A stretch of 38,160 bases of DNA from Roseivirga sp. UBA6061 (GTDB lineage Bacteria; Bacteroidota; Bacteroidia; Cytophagales; Cyclobacteriaceae). The number at the start of each line of letters is the position of its first letter. Within the stretch, counting starts at the first letter, position 1. Shown here piece after piece: positions 1 to 9,328 of the stretch. Both the position numbers and the translations under genes were made by a program. Location: positions 1-38,160 of the forward strand of contig DIYF01000018.1 of the NCBI GenBank assembly GCA_002427745.1. Reading direction: 5' to 3'. The notes beneath the pieces are model-generated. The model searched no databases. It was given only the letters and a program-made list of their open reading frames with translations, and was not told where the DNA came from.

Positions 1-2
1 AC

Positions 3-3000
3 AACAATACACAGATTACGGTTACCTATGATGTAAACGTACGGACCAACGGTGGTAACCCCTCAGACTTTACAGTGACTGACGGTGTCGGAACCACTTT
101 TGCTGTTACGGGGCAAGCCGATGGTACAGCAGGAGATACTGACATTGTACTCACAGTAGCCGATTTATCTTCTGTAGTGGGTGATTTAACGGTAACATAC
201 ACTAATAACAATAATGAAATCAGTGATGACGATTCAGGAACAACTTTTGCGGAAACAGATGCCACAGGAGTTACTATAGATACAGATGTCACAGCCCCAA
301 CATTGTCTGGTGCCACTAAAGATTCTGATACGCAAATCACGGTAACCTTCAGTGAACCGGTTCAAACCAATGGTACCAATCCCACTGACTTTACCGTGAC
401 AGACGGACAAGGTACTGCTTTTACCGTCACGGCTCAGGCAGATGATACAGCCAAAGACACAGACATTGTTTTGACAGCGAACGACATGAGTGGTGCTGTA
501 GGAGACCTGACCGTAACTTATAGCAATAACAACAATGAAATCAGTGATTTTGGAGGTAACGATTTGGCTACTGATGCTACAGGGGTCACCATTGACCTGG
601 ACAGTACCGTTCCAACAGTATCCAGTATTGTAAGGCAAGACCCGACTGCTGAAAGAACCAGTAAATCAACTGTCATTTTCAGGGTCACTTTTTCTGAACT
701 GGTTGATAATGTCGATGTCACCGATTTCAGTATTTCAGGTGCCGGAGCAGGAGGTACAGCTACCATTACTGGTATCACTACAGAAACCGCCAATACTGTT
801 TTTGATGTGACAGTTGGTACCATTGATACAGAAGGAGAGCTGGATCTGGATTTTGATGCTGGACAGGATATATCAGATTTTGGAGGTAATGCTTTTGCCG
901 GAACCATCAGTACCGAAGAAACTTACACGATAGATCTGACTCAGCCGACTATTACGAGCATCACCAGAAATAGTCCGACTTCAGAAATAACCAATGCCAA
1001 CAGCGTTGTATTCCGGGTTACGCTCTCAGAAGAGGTGACCAATGCAGGAACCAAGGATTTTGAGCTTTCAGGAGATGCCGCAGGGGGTACGGCCGCTGTT
1101 ACAGCGGTGTCAACCCAGGCATTAAGTACGGTGATTGATGTTACCGTAAGTACCATCGATACAGACGGAGAACTGGACCTGGATATTTTTGTGTTTCATT
1201 CACTAACCGATGAAGCAGGCAATCATTTTGAAGGAACAATCACTTCAGAAGAGACCTATACCATAGACATGACGTCTCCTTCACTGTCAAGTGCCACGAA
1301 AGACAGCGATACGCAGATTACGGTGATCCTGGACGAAGTGGTTCAGACCAATGGTGCGAACCCTACTGACTTTACGGTGACCGATGGACTGGGCAATACC
1401 TACGCGGTCAGCAATCAGGCAGATGGTACCGTTGATGATTCAGATCTCATTTTGACTGTAGCTGACCTGTCAGGCGCTACAGGTGACCTGACCGTAACTT
1501 ATACGAACAACAACAATGAGATCAGTGACCTGGCCGGAAACGATCTCAGTACGGATGCAACGGGTGTCAGTATCGATACTGATGCCACCAGTCCTGCGAT
1601 GATCAGTGGGGAGAGAGACAGCGATACACAAATCACACTGACATTCAGCGAACCGGTGCAAACCAGTGAGGGCAACCCTACGGACTTTACGGTAGTAGAT
1701 GCCGATAATACCCCCTTTGTGGTAAGCGCGCAGGCCGATGATACGGCCAATGATACAGAGATAGTACTGACGGTGGCAGATTTCAGCGGAGCTACCGGCC
1801 CGTTGACAGTGACCTACACGAACAGTAACAATGAGATTTCTGACTTTGGAGGTAATGATCTGGCTACGGATGCTACCGGTGTGGAAGTAGCTCTGAATGC
1901 AGTGGTTACAGCCGTATCTGTTCCGGCAGATGATAGTTATATGGCAGGAGAAGAGTTGAGTTTTACGGTCACTTTTGATCGTGCGGTTACCATTACCGGT
2001 ACACCCCGTATCCCGCTAACCATTGGTGCTGCTAATGTTAACGCTACCTTAAGTGGTACGGTAAGCAATGCTACCGAAGCCACTTTTGTTTATATAGTGC
2101 AGGCAGGAGAAGAAGATACCGATGGTATTGCTCTGGGTACGACCATAGACCTGAATGGTGCTACCATACAGGATGCTGATAACCTGGATGCAATACCGGA
2201 CCTGAACAATGTAGCTGCTACAACCCAAGTGCTGGTAGATGCCATTGCTCCGGCAGCTCCGGTGATTGTGAGTATTTCTGATGATACCGGAGACTCAGAC
2301 AGCGACCAGATCACCAATGATCAGAGCCTGTTTGTAAGAGGTACCGCAGAAGCCAACAGCCGTCTTTCGCTGCTGGTGGATGGTGAGGGTATCTTCGGAG
2401 GTGTCACCATTATTGTAGATGGTGAGGGTAACTGGGAGTTCAGCCCTGTTGGCGAAGGAGAGTTTACCCTGGAAGAAGGGATGCACACCTATACCGCCAC
2501 CACGGAAGATGCTGCCGGTAACGAAAGCCCGGTAAGTGAAGACTTTTTAGTGACCATAGACCTGACCGCCCCGGCAGCTCCAACGCTTGATTTTGACGCC
2601 TCGACTGACCTGGGGACCAGTGATAGTGACAACCTGACCAGTGGAGATAACGGACTGAGTTATAGTGGTACGGCAGAGCCGAACAGCACTGTTTATCTGT
2701 TATTTGTAGATGAAAATGACAACCCTGTTGAAGAATCCGGAACGAGTGAACCTATAGCCGTAGATGGTAATGGCAACTGGAGCTATCAGGTCAACGAAGC
2801 CCCTGCCTTCACAGTAATTCCTCTGGCAGCCGTTGCCACGGATGCAGCAGGTAATACAAGTCCTCAGAGTGCAACAGTGACCGTTACTATTGATACGGAA
2901 CTGGCCATCAGCAGTACTTCACCAACGGATAACGAGACGGATGTACTGCCCAATGCGAATCTCACTGTCACATTTGATAAGAATGTGGTAAAGGGTACCG

Positions 3001-6000
3001 GAAACATTCAGATCATCCAGAGCAGCAATGATCAGGTACAGCAAACAATCGATGTAACGGGAGATAATGTGACCATTGATGGTGCCACGGTTACCATCGA
3101 TCCGGCTTCAAATATCCTGCCACCTGATACAGAATTTTACGTCAACATTGATGAAGGTGCTTTCGAAAATGAAGCAGGAGCTTCATTTGCGGGTCTTTCT
3201 GACAAAACCACCTGGAGCTTTACTATCATTGCCGCCTCGGTGGTAAGCAGTGTGGAAGTACCGGCAGACAGCTATTATGCAGCCGGTAGCAACCTCGATT
3301 TTACCGTGAATATGGTGTTGCCGGTAAGTGTAACCGGTGGTGTACCGAGCATACCGGTGACCATAGGAGAGCAGGTAGTGAGTGCTACATTAGTCGGTAC
3401 CGTTACCGCCAGTGATGCGCTAACCTTCCGTTATACGATAGAAGAGGGGCAAGAAGACCTGGATGGTATAGCCATTGGCTCAGCCATGGAACTGAACGGT
3501 GCTTCGATGCAGGATGAGTTCGCGGTAGATGCTGTTCTTGCGCTTAACAGCGTAGGAGGCACTTCGGGTGTTCTGGTAGATGCTATCGATCCCGTAGCTC
3601 CGGTGATTGTGAGTGTAACCGATGATACAGGCAGTGCCAGCGATGACCGTATTACGAATGACCAAAGTCTTGTAGTAAGAGGTACCGCAGAGGCTAACAG
3701 CAGTCTTTCTCTGCTGGTAGACGGTCAAGCCATTTTCGGAGGTGTTATCATCTCAGTAGATGGTGATGGCAACTGGGAGTTTGATCCGGTAGGAGAAGGT
3801 ACGTTTACCCTGGATGAAGGAGACCATACCTATACAGCTACCACCACGGATGCTGCAGGGAATGAAAGTGAGGTCAGTGAAGACTTTGATGTAACCATAG
3901 ACCTGACAGCACCGAAAGCTCCGGCAGTAGACCTGAGCGCTTCAAGTGATTCCGGTATCAGTGATACGGACAATATTACCAATGACATCACGCCAACGGT
4001 TCAGGGTGTTTCTGAGGCCAATGCACCGATTGAGATATTGGTAGATGGCAGCTCTGTCGGTAATACTACAGCAGACGCGTCAGGAGACTGGTCGTTTACC
4101 ATTACCACTGATTGGGGTGATGGGATATATGATATCACTGCCAAAGCCACAGATATCGCTGGTAATACCAGTGAGGAGGGGAGTGCCCTGTCATTAACTA
4201 TTGACACCACGGTGCCTGTTAATGTATTTCTTCCTCCGGTTGAAGGAGATGATATTATCAACAATAGCGAAAAAACAGATGTAGTGGTCACCGGAGGAAC
4301 CAGCGGAGTGGCTGATGGACTGGAAGTAACCGTGACGTTCACGGATGGCGTAAATACGCCAGTTGAGGCAACCGCCACTGTAATGGCTGATGAATGGGCA
4401 ACAGGCGATGTAGATATTAGTTCGCTGACTGACGGAGATATTCAGATAACCGCAGAAGTGGCTGATCTGGCAGGAAATGAGGCTGAAGTGGCGTTGGCAG
4501 ACCTGCTGCTTGATACAACCTCGCCAGAGGCTCCCGCTGTAGTCAGTATTTCTGACGATAGTGGCACTGCTTCTGATGATGCACTGACCAATGACAATAC
4601 GCTCACTTTTACGGGAACAGCCGAAGCCAACAGCTCAGTAGAGGTATTTATAGATGGTACGGGTATCGGCTCTGTCAATGCAGACGGAAATGGTGACTGG
4701 ACCTTTGATCATACCGGTACCACCCTGGCAGATGCCATTTACAATGTAACCGCCAAAGCCACAGACACAGCCGGAAATACCAGTGCTGAATCTGCTGCCC
4801 TGACTGTGACCGTAGATACCACCGCACCTGTTGCTCCGGGTCTTGATCTGGTTGCTTCAACCGACCTGGGAATCAGCAATACAGATAACCTCACCAGTGG
4901 CAACATGTTGTCTTTTGAAGGAACTGCTGAAGCAGGCAGCGTCATCAATATCTTCCTGGTAATTGAAGGGCAGCCGGCTGGTGAAGGCTCAGAATCCACT
5001 ATTACCGGAGACGATGGAAACTGGCAGATCTCCGTAATGGAAGAGCTTGCTTCAGGAGAGTATCCTCTGGGAGCTGTGGCTACAGATGCTGCAGGCAATA
5101 CAAGTGATATGAGCGAACTGCTCAACCTGCTAATCGATCAGGACCTGGCCATTAGCAGCACTTCGCCTGCCGACAATGAAACAGACGTATTACCCAATGC
5201 CAATCTCACGGTTACTTTTGATAAGAATGTGGTAAAGGGAACCGGAAATATCACAATCAGGCAGGTAAGCGATGATACGGTGATAGAAACCATAGATGTA
5301 ACCGGCAGCAATGTCACGGTTAACGGAGCTGAAGTAAGCATTGACCCGGTAGACAATATTCTGCCCCCGGATACAGAATTCTATGTGACCATAGATGCCG
5401 GAGCTTTTGAAAATGAAGCCGGAGCACCTTTTGCCGGTATCAGTGATAACAGTACCTGGAGCTTCACTATCATAGCAGCCTCTGTCGTCAGTTCGGTAGA
5501 AGTACCGGCAGATGATACCTATATGATCGGTGATAACCTGGATTTCACGGTCAATATGGTTTTACCGGTAAGTATTTCCGGCACTGCTACAATTCCTGTT
5601 ACCATTGGCAGCTCTCTGGTGACCGCCACCCAGGTGGGAACAGTGAGCAATACGAGCAGCATTTTGTTCCGCTACACCATAGCAGAAGATGACCTGGATA
5701 CCGATGGCATTTCCATAGGTGCTGCCATGGATCTGAACGGAGGTACCATGCAGGATGAGTTTGGGGTTGACGCTATACTCACGCTCAATGGCGTGGCATC
5801 TACCGTTACGGTGCTGGTAGATGGTGTCAGACCGGTACCGGCCATTAGCTCAGATGCTGTGGCCCTGGTAAATGGCACCTTCAGCGCTACGATCACCTAT
5901 GATGAAGCAATAGAAAACTTTACGGTAGCAGATATGACCGTGGTCAACGGTACAGCCGGTAACCTGCAAAATACAGTGGCCGGTACCACCTGGACGGTGG

Positions 6001-7343
6001 ATATCACGCCCGCTTCTGATGGCATGGTGGATATCAGCCTGGCTGCCGGAACGGCCAATGACCTGGCGGGTAACGAGAGCAAGGGCTCCAATACCCTAAG
6101 CAGGGATTTTGATGGGACAGCCCCTGTGGTCACCAGTCTTAACAGAACCGGAACAGACCCCGTCAATACGGGTATTACAGAGCTGGGGTATCGACTTATC
6201 TTCTCTGAAGAAGTGACAGGAGTAGACCTGAGTGATCTTGAGATTGTATTGACCGGAACAGCTACAGGCGCATTGAGCAGTGTAATGCCGGTAGATGCCA
6301 CAACCTATGACATCACCGTAAATGGCGTTGGAGGGCAGGGTACCATTGGGGTCAATGTGAAAACGGATGATACCATCACAGATGCCGCGACCAATCCGCT
6401 GGGAAGTACTTTTGCCGGTCAGGTCTATACTACCAATTTTATACCCACAGACATTATATTAAGTGCAAGCAGTACTGATGAAAACAATGGGCTCACAGAC
6501 GAGCTGACAACGATCAGTACTGCCGATGCTGATGCAGGTGATAGTCATACCTACAGCTTGGTAAGTGGTACGGGAGACACGGACAATGGTAGTTTCACCA
6601 TAGATGGCACCGGTCTGAGAGCCAATAATCTGTCCTTCAACTTTGAAGACAGGGCCAGTTACAGTTTCAGGCTGAGAACGGACGATGGTAAGGGAGGTAT
6701 CTACGAAAAGGCCTTCACTTTTACGATCAACGATGTGAATGAGGTACCGGCCATGCTCAGCCTGAGCAATAGTGATATCGATGAATCAGACAATGCCCAG
6801 ACTGTAGGCGACTTCTCTACGCTGGATCAGGATGGGGGAGACACTTTTACCTACTCCCTGGTCTCTGGCACGGGTGATACAGACAATGCTGCATTTACTA
6901 TCAGCGGCAATACCCTGAGCACCGCAGGGCTTATCAACTTTGAAGACGGGGCTACCAGGTCCATTCTGGTAAGGGTGACAGACTCGGGAGGCCTGAGTCT
7001 CGACCAGCAGTTTACCATCAATATCGGAGAGGTGGTGATAGAACCTCTGAGGGAATACGAGACGAATGTTCCCGGAGGTGCCGTGCGCAATGTCTTCTCG
7101 CCCAATGGTGATGGCGTCAATGAAACCTGGGTGATAGAAGACCTGCTGGACAATCCCGTGAATGAGGTCAAAGTCTACGCGCAGGGAGGTAAACTGATTT
7201 TCAGCAAGGTGAACTACCGCAACGACTGGGATGGCACTTTTAAGGGCGACCCCATACCGGATGGTACCTACTATTATGAGATCAATGTTTACGAAGGTGA
7301 ACGCATAATCAAAGGTTTCTTAACCATCATCCGAAACAGATAA
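3..7343 (+). CDS. Giant T9SS-secreted Ig-like/cadherin-like surface protein, type B sorting tail (5' end outside window)
   Basis: The frame is open from the first bases, so the gene starts upstream. The GTG at 75 lies inside a repeat and is not a start. The visible 2446 residues are almost all beta-sandwich repeats. Residues about 1-635 hold SwmB-like repeats (SDTQITVTFSEPVQT ... NNNNEISDFGGNDLATDATG) plus two diverged Ig repeats. A set of Ig types then recurs up to about 2145, including Big_5-like domains (SSTSPTDNETDVLPNANLTV) near 966 and 1714. Two cadherin-like repeats (DENN, FNFEDRASYS, NDVNE) occupy about 2146-2345. The last 90 residues form the gliding-motility-associated type B C-terminal domain (NVFSPNGDGVNETW near 2363, WDGTF, IPDGTYYYEI). 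This fold is exported by the T9SS and usually retained by a PorP/SprF partner, which is the next gene, 4 bases away. Probable role: adhesin or matrix protein outside the outer membrane. Its ligand is unknown. The sequence is rich in Asp and Thr, consistent with calcium binding. Confidence 0.93.
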   Translation, partial: NNTQITVTYDVNVRTNGGNPSDFTVTDGVGTTFAVTGQADGTAGDTDIVLTVADLSSVVGDLTVTYTNNNNEISDDDSGTTFAETDATGVTIDTDVTAPTLSGATKDSDTQITVTFSEPVQTNGTNPTDFTVTDGQGTAFTVTAQADDTAKDTDIVLTANDMSGAVGDLTVTYSNNNNEISDFGGNDLATDATGVTIDLDSTVPTVSSIVRQDPTAERTSKSTVIFRVTFSELVDNVDVTDFSISGAGAGGTATITGITTETANTVFDVTVGTIDTEGELDLDFDAGQDISDFGGNAFAGTISTEETYTIDLTQPTITSITRNSPTSEITNANSVVFRVTLSEEVTNAGTKDFELSGDAAGGTAAVTAVSTQALSTVIDVTVSTIDTDGELDLDIFVFHSLTDEAGNHFEGTITSEETYTIDMTSPSLSSATKDSDTQITVILDEVVQTNGANPTDFTVTDGLGNTYAVSNQADGTVDDSDLILTVADLSGATGDLTVTYTNNNNEISDLAGNDLSTDATGVSIDTDATSPAMISGERDSDTQITLTFSEPVQTSEGNPTDFTVVDADNTPFVVSAQADDTANDTEIVLTVADFSGATGPLTVTYTNSNNEISDFGGNDLATDATGVEVALNAVVTAVSVPADDSYMAGEELSFTVTFDRAVTITGTPRIPLTIGAANVNATLSGTVSNATEATFVYIVQAGEEDTDGIALGTTIDLNGATIQDADNLDAIPDLNNVAATTQVLVDAIAPAAPVIVSISDDTGDSDSDQITNDQSLFVRGTAEANSRLSLLVDGEGIFGGVTIIVDGEGNWEFSPVGEGEFTLEEGMHTYTATTEDAAGNESPVSEDFLVTIDLTAPAAPTLDFDASTDLGTSDSDNLTSGDNGLSYSGTAEPNSTVYLLFVDENDNPVEESGTSEPIAVDGNGNWSYQVNEAPAFTVIPLAAVATDAAGNTSPQSATVTVTIDTELAISSTSPTDNETDVLPNANLTVTFDKNVVKGTGNIQIIQSSNDQVQQTIDVTGDNVTIDGATVTIDPASNILPPDTEFYVNIDEGAFENEAGASFAGLSDKTTWSFTIIAASVVSSVEVPADSYYAAGSNLDFTVNMVLPVSVTGGVPSIPVTIGEQVVSATLVGTVTASDALTFRYTIEEGQEDLDGIAIGSAMELNGASMQDEFAVDAVLALNSVGGTSGVLVDAIDPVAPVIVSVTDDTGSASDDRITNDQSLVVRGTAEANSSLSLLVDGQAIFGGVIISVDGDGNWEFDPVGEGTFTLDEGDHTYTATTTDAAGNESEVSEDFDVTIDLTAPKAPAVDLSASSDSGISDTDNITNDITPTVQGVSEANAPIEILVDGSSVGNTTADASGDWSFTITTDWGDGIYDITAKATDIAGNTSEEGSALSLTIDTTVPVNVFLPPVEGDDIINNSEKTDVVVTGGTSGVADGLEVTVTFTDGVNTPVEATATVMADEWATGDVDISSLTDGDIQITAEVADLAGNEAEVALADLLLDTTSPEAPAVVSISDDSGTASDDALTNDNTLTFTGTAEANSSVEVFIDGTGIGSVNADGNGDWTFDHTGTTLADAIYNVTAKATDTAGNTSAESAALTVTVDTTAPVAPGLDLVASTDLGISNTDNLTSGNMLSFEGTAEAGSVINIFLVIEGQPAGEGSESTITGDDGNWQISVMEELASGEYPLGAVATDAAGNTSDMSELLNLLIDQDLAISSTSPADNETDVLPNANLTVTFDKNVVKGTGNITIRQVSDDTVIETIDVTGSNVTVNGAEVSIDPVDNILPPDTEFYVTIDAGAFENEAGAPFAGISDNSTWSFTIIAASVVSSVEVPADDTYMIGDNLDFTVNMVLPVSISGTATIPVTIGSSLVTATQVGTVSNTSSILFRYTIAEDDLDTDGISIGAAMDLNGGTMQDEFGVDAILTLNGVASTVTVLVDGVRPVPAISSDAVALVNGTFSATITYDEAIENFTVADMTVVNGTAGNLQNTVAGTTWTVDITPASDGMVDISLAAGTANDLAGNESKGSNTLSRDFDGTAPVVTSLNRTGTDPVNTGITELGYRLIFSEEVTGVDLSDLEIVLTGTATGALSSVMPVDATTYDITVNGVGGQGTIGVNVKTDDTITDAATNPLGSTFAGQVYTTNFIPTDIILSASSTDENNGLTDELTTISTADADAGDSHTYSLVSGTGDTDNGSFTIDGTGLRANNLSFNFEDRASYSFRLRTDDGKGGIYEKAFTFTINDVNEVPAMLSLSNSDIDESDNAQTVGDFSTLDQDGGDTFTYSLVSGTGDTDNAAFTISGNTLSTAGLINFEDGATRSILVRVTDSGGLSLDQQFTINIGEVVIEPLREYETNVPGGAVRNVFSPNGDGVNETWVIEDLLDNPVNEVKVYAQGGKLIFSKVNYRNDWDGTFKGDPIPDGTYYYEINVYEGERIIKGFLTIIRNR

Positions 7344-7347
7344 GACC

Positions 7348-8988
7348 ATGAGAAAGCAATTCATAAAACAAGCAATCATTACCGCTGTTATCTTCTTCAT
7401 GGTCGGAGCTACCATGAGCTTAAAGGCGCAGCAGGTGCCCCTGTTTAATCAATACTATAATGCGAAGTCACTCGCTTATCCTTCGGCCACAGTCTTTGAC
7501 CAAAGCCGCCAGGTAAGCCTTGTATTCCGCGATCAGTTCGGTGGGCTTATCGGCTCGCCCAGAAACTTTGCCCTGGCTTATTCTGGGGGTCTGTGGAACA
7601 AGATGGGCCTGAGTGCCAATGTTACTTCCTCTGATATAGGCTTCATCAGCCAGACGAAGGTATCAGCCGGACTGGGCTATCAGCTTTTCGGTGAGGAAGG
7701 CAACGGACTATCCATTGGTGCACAAATGGGACTTTCCTTCTTCAGCATGAATGAAGACCGTGTGAACCCGGAAAACCCGGCCGATATCGTATTGGTAGAT
7801 CTTTTAGGTACCAGTGGCAGCTCTTTGAGTTTTGACTTTACTGCCAGCTACCGAAAAGGCAAGCTGGGCATTGATGTGGCCATACCTACGCTCATCAACA
7901 ATAGTCTGTCTGATGATGCCTATGTACGCATCAATGAGGATAACGTGCCGGACTTTATCGGAGGGGCTCATTATGCCCTGGGGCTTAATCCGGATCTCAC
8001 CTTTATTCCCTATGCCGGTATACGGGTCAGAGAAACCATCGGAGCTGAGATTGACCTGATGGGTGAACTTCAGTTCAGAGATAAGTTCAGGGCGAATGTG
8101 GGTTATCGGGATAACTACGGTCTGACGGCAGGAGTGGGAGTACAGCTGTTACCAAAACTGCTCTTTACTTATCATTATGATTTCGGGCAAAAGGATACAC
8201 CCTTCCTGGCTGACGGCTTCAATGAGTTTGGCCTGCATCTCAGACTCAATGATAAGGAAGAAAGAGAAAATGCCTGCGTGGCCGGGGGAGAAGCTGTGGT
8301 AAACCGCATTGTAGATGAAAAAATCTTCGATGAGAATCTGGTAAGCCCTGAAGATCGCTCCCTGGCACTTTGCTATCTCGCCAGCCTGGAAACAGGAAAG
8401 CGTAAAGAGAAAAACCTGAAAGCTGAAGAAGCTTACCAGGCTCTGTTTGCCAAAGTGAAAGCCGATGAGCTGGCCCGCCAGGAGGCGGAGAGGCAAGCGC
8501 GTCTGGAGACAGAACGTAAAGAAGAAGAGCGCAGGCAGGCCGAAGCAGAAGAGAAAGAACGTGAGCGACTGGCTGAGATCGAGCGATTGAAATTGCAGGA
8601 ACGTCAGCGATTGGCAGAACTGAAGAAGGAAGAAATCGATAAAGCACTGTCACTCGCGACACAGTCAGTAGCCTTTAACAGCGGCAGTGCCACACTTAAG
8701 ACGGAGTCTTATGAGTCACTGAATGCCGTGGCCAAATTGCTGGCAGATAATCCGGAAGTCAAACTGGCTCTGTCAGGTTATACAGATAATACGGGTAATG
8801 CCGCAAACAACCTGAGACTGTCGCAACAAAGGGCCACAGCCGTGAAGACCTATCTGACAGAGCAGGGCATTGCGGAGGAGCGAATTACTTCTGAAGGTTA
8901 TGGCATCGCCAACCCGATTGCTGACAACAGTACAGCAGAAGGGAGAGCTGTCAATAGAAGGGTAGAGATGAAGATTATTCAGTTATAA
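7348..8988 (+). CDS. PorP/SprF-family outer-membrane protein fused to an OmpA peptidoglycan-binding domain
   Basis: The gene starts with ATG 4 bases after the type B adhesin, so the two are almost certainly co-transcribed. Residues 1-28 are a signal peptide (hydrophobic IITAVIFFMVGATMSL, cleavage near KAQQ). Residues about 29-300 match the PorP/SprF pattern: QQVPLFNQYYNAKSLAYPSA at the mature N-terminus, then amphipathic strands ending in FNEFGLHLRL. Residues about 375-430 are a Glu/Arg/Lys/Ala-rich coiled coil. Residues about 440-546 are an OmpA_C domain. Asp480 (GYTDNTG) and Arg495 (LSQQRATAV) sit at the spacing of the pair that binds diaminopimelate in OmpA/Pal. Family members are typically about 300 residues, so the 546-residue length reflects the fusion. 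Known role of SprF-like proteins: secretion and surface retention of a cognate type B cargo. Inference: this version also ties the barrel to peptidoglycan, doing in one chain what PorP and the OmpA-type T9SS protein PorE do together. Confidence 0.92.
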   Translation: MRKQFIKQAIITAVIFFMVGATMSLKAQQVPLFNQYYNAKSLAYPSATVFDQSRQVSLVFRDQFGGLIGSPRNFALAYSGGLWNKMGLSANVTSSDIGFISQTKVSAGLGYQLFGEEGNGLSIGAQMGLSFFSMNEDRVNPENPADIVLVDLLGTSGSSLSFDFTASYRKGKLGIDVAIPTLINNSLSDDAYVRINEDNVPDFIGGAHYALGLNPDLTFIPYAGIRVRETIGAEIDLMGELQFRDKFRANVGYRDNYGLTAGVGVQLLPKLLFTYHYDFGQKDTPFLADGFNEFGLHLRLNDKEERENACVAGGEAVVNRIVDEKIFDENLVSPEDRSLALCYLASLETGKRKEKNLKAEEAYQALFAKVKADELARQEAERQARLETERKEEERRQAEAEEKERERLAEIERLKLQERQRLAELKKEEIDKALSLATQSVAFNSGSATLKTESYESLNAVAKLLADNPEVKLALSGYTDNTGNAANNLRLSQQRATAVKTYLTEQGIAEERITSEGYGIANPIADNSTAEGRAVNRRVEMKIIQL

Positions 8989-9013
8989 GTATATGTATAC
9001 TGTTTTTTAATAT

Positions 9014-9048
9014 AAAAGCTGTCTTGGGAAAATCTGAGACAGCTTTTT
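9014..9048 (+). terminator. Rho-independent terminator after the adhesin-PorP/OmpA operon
   Basis: A perfect 11-bp stem (AAAAGCTGTCT at 9014-9024, AGACAGCTTTT at 9037-9047) encloses a 12-base loop and ends in a run of five T. It lies 25 bases past the stop codon at 8986-8988. The A-run on the 5' side means it could also work on the other strand, but no minus-strand gene points at it. Confidence 0.88.
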
Positions 9049-9151
9049 GTGTTTAAAAAGATGTCTTTTTATGCTGCTGATATGTTTTTATTAAGTGTTG
9101 AAATTGCCTGTTGTGTAATAAAACAAATTTTATGTAGTACTTTAAATAAAT

Positions 9152-9169
9152 ATAGACCTTAAGGTCTAT
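9152..9169. promoter_or_regulatory. 18-bp perfect palindrome, candidate operator
   Basis: ATAGACCTTAAGGTCTAT is a perfect dyad centred between 9160 and 9161. Its last base coincides with the first base of the proposed -33 element. That position would suit a dimeric regulator acting on the promoter of the 9329 gene. No binding protein can be named from the sequence. Confidence 0.45.
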
Positions 9170-9199
9170 TTACATGAGTTCGAAAAGTATTTAGGTTTG
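9169..9199 (+). promoter_or_regulatory. Candidate Bacteroidota promoter (TTTA - 19 bp - TAGGTTTG) for the 9329-19667 operon
   Basis: TAGGTTTG at 9192-9199 is a full match to the Bacteroidota -7 consensus TAnnTTTG. TTTA at 9169-9172, exactly 19 bases upstream, differs from the -33 consensus TTTG or TTG by one base. Predicted transcription would start near 9206, giving a leader of about 120 bases. The spacing and full -7 match make this the best promoter candidate in the window. Confidence 0.6.
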
Positions 9200-9328
9200 T
9201 TTCAACCTCTTTACTAACAGAGCTCATAAAAGGCTCCGCTTATAGTGCACCAATAGATATCTCCTCACTTCTTCTCCGGCAAATGTACTCTGTCACTAAA
9301 CAATCAGACTTACAACAAAACAATTGCT

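Larger units (their letters stand above)
8989..9328. other. Gene-free 340-bp intergenic region between two operons
   Basis: AT-rich, with no credible ORF or RNA gene. It holds the terminator at 9014-9048, the perfect palindrome at 9152-9169, the promoter at 9169-9199 and a leader of about 120 bases before the ATG at 9329. Nothing else stands out apart from a weak GAGC/GCTC stem at 9220-9236 in the leader. Confidence 0.7.

Noticed and set aside
75..77. GTG as the start of the first gene
   Set aside because: The frame is open from base 3 and the upstream codons encode the first part of the same repeat (NNTQITVTYDVNVRTNGGNP), so GTG 75 is an internal Val.
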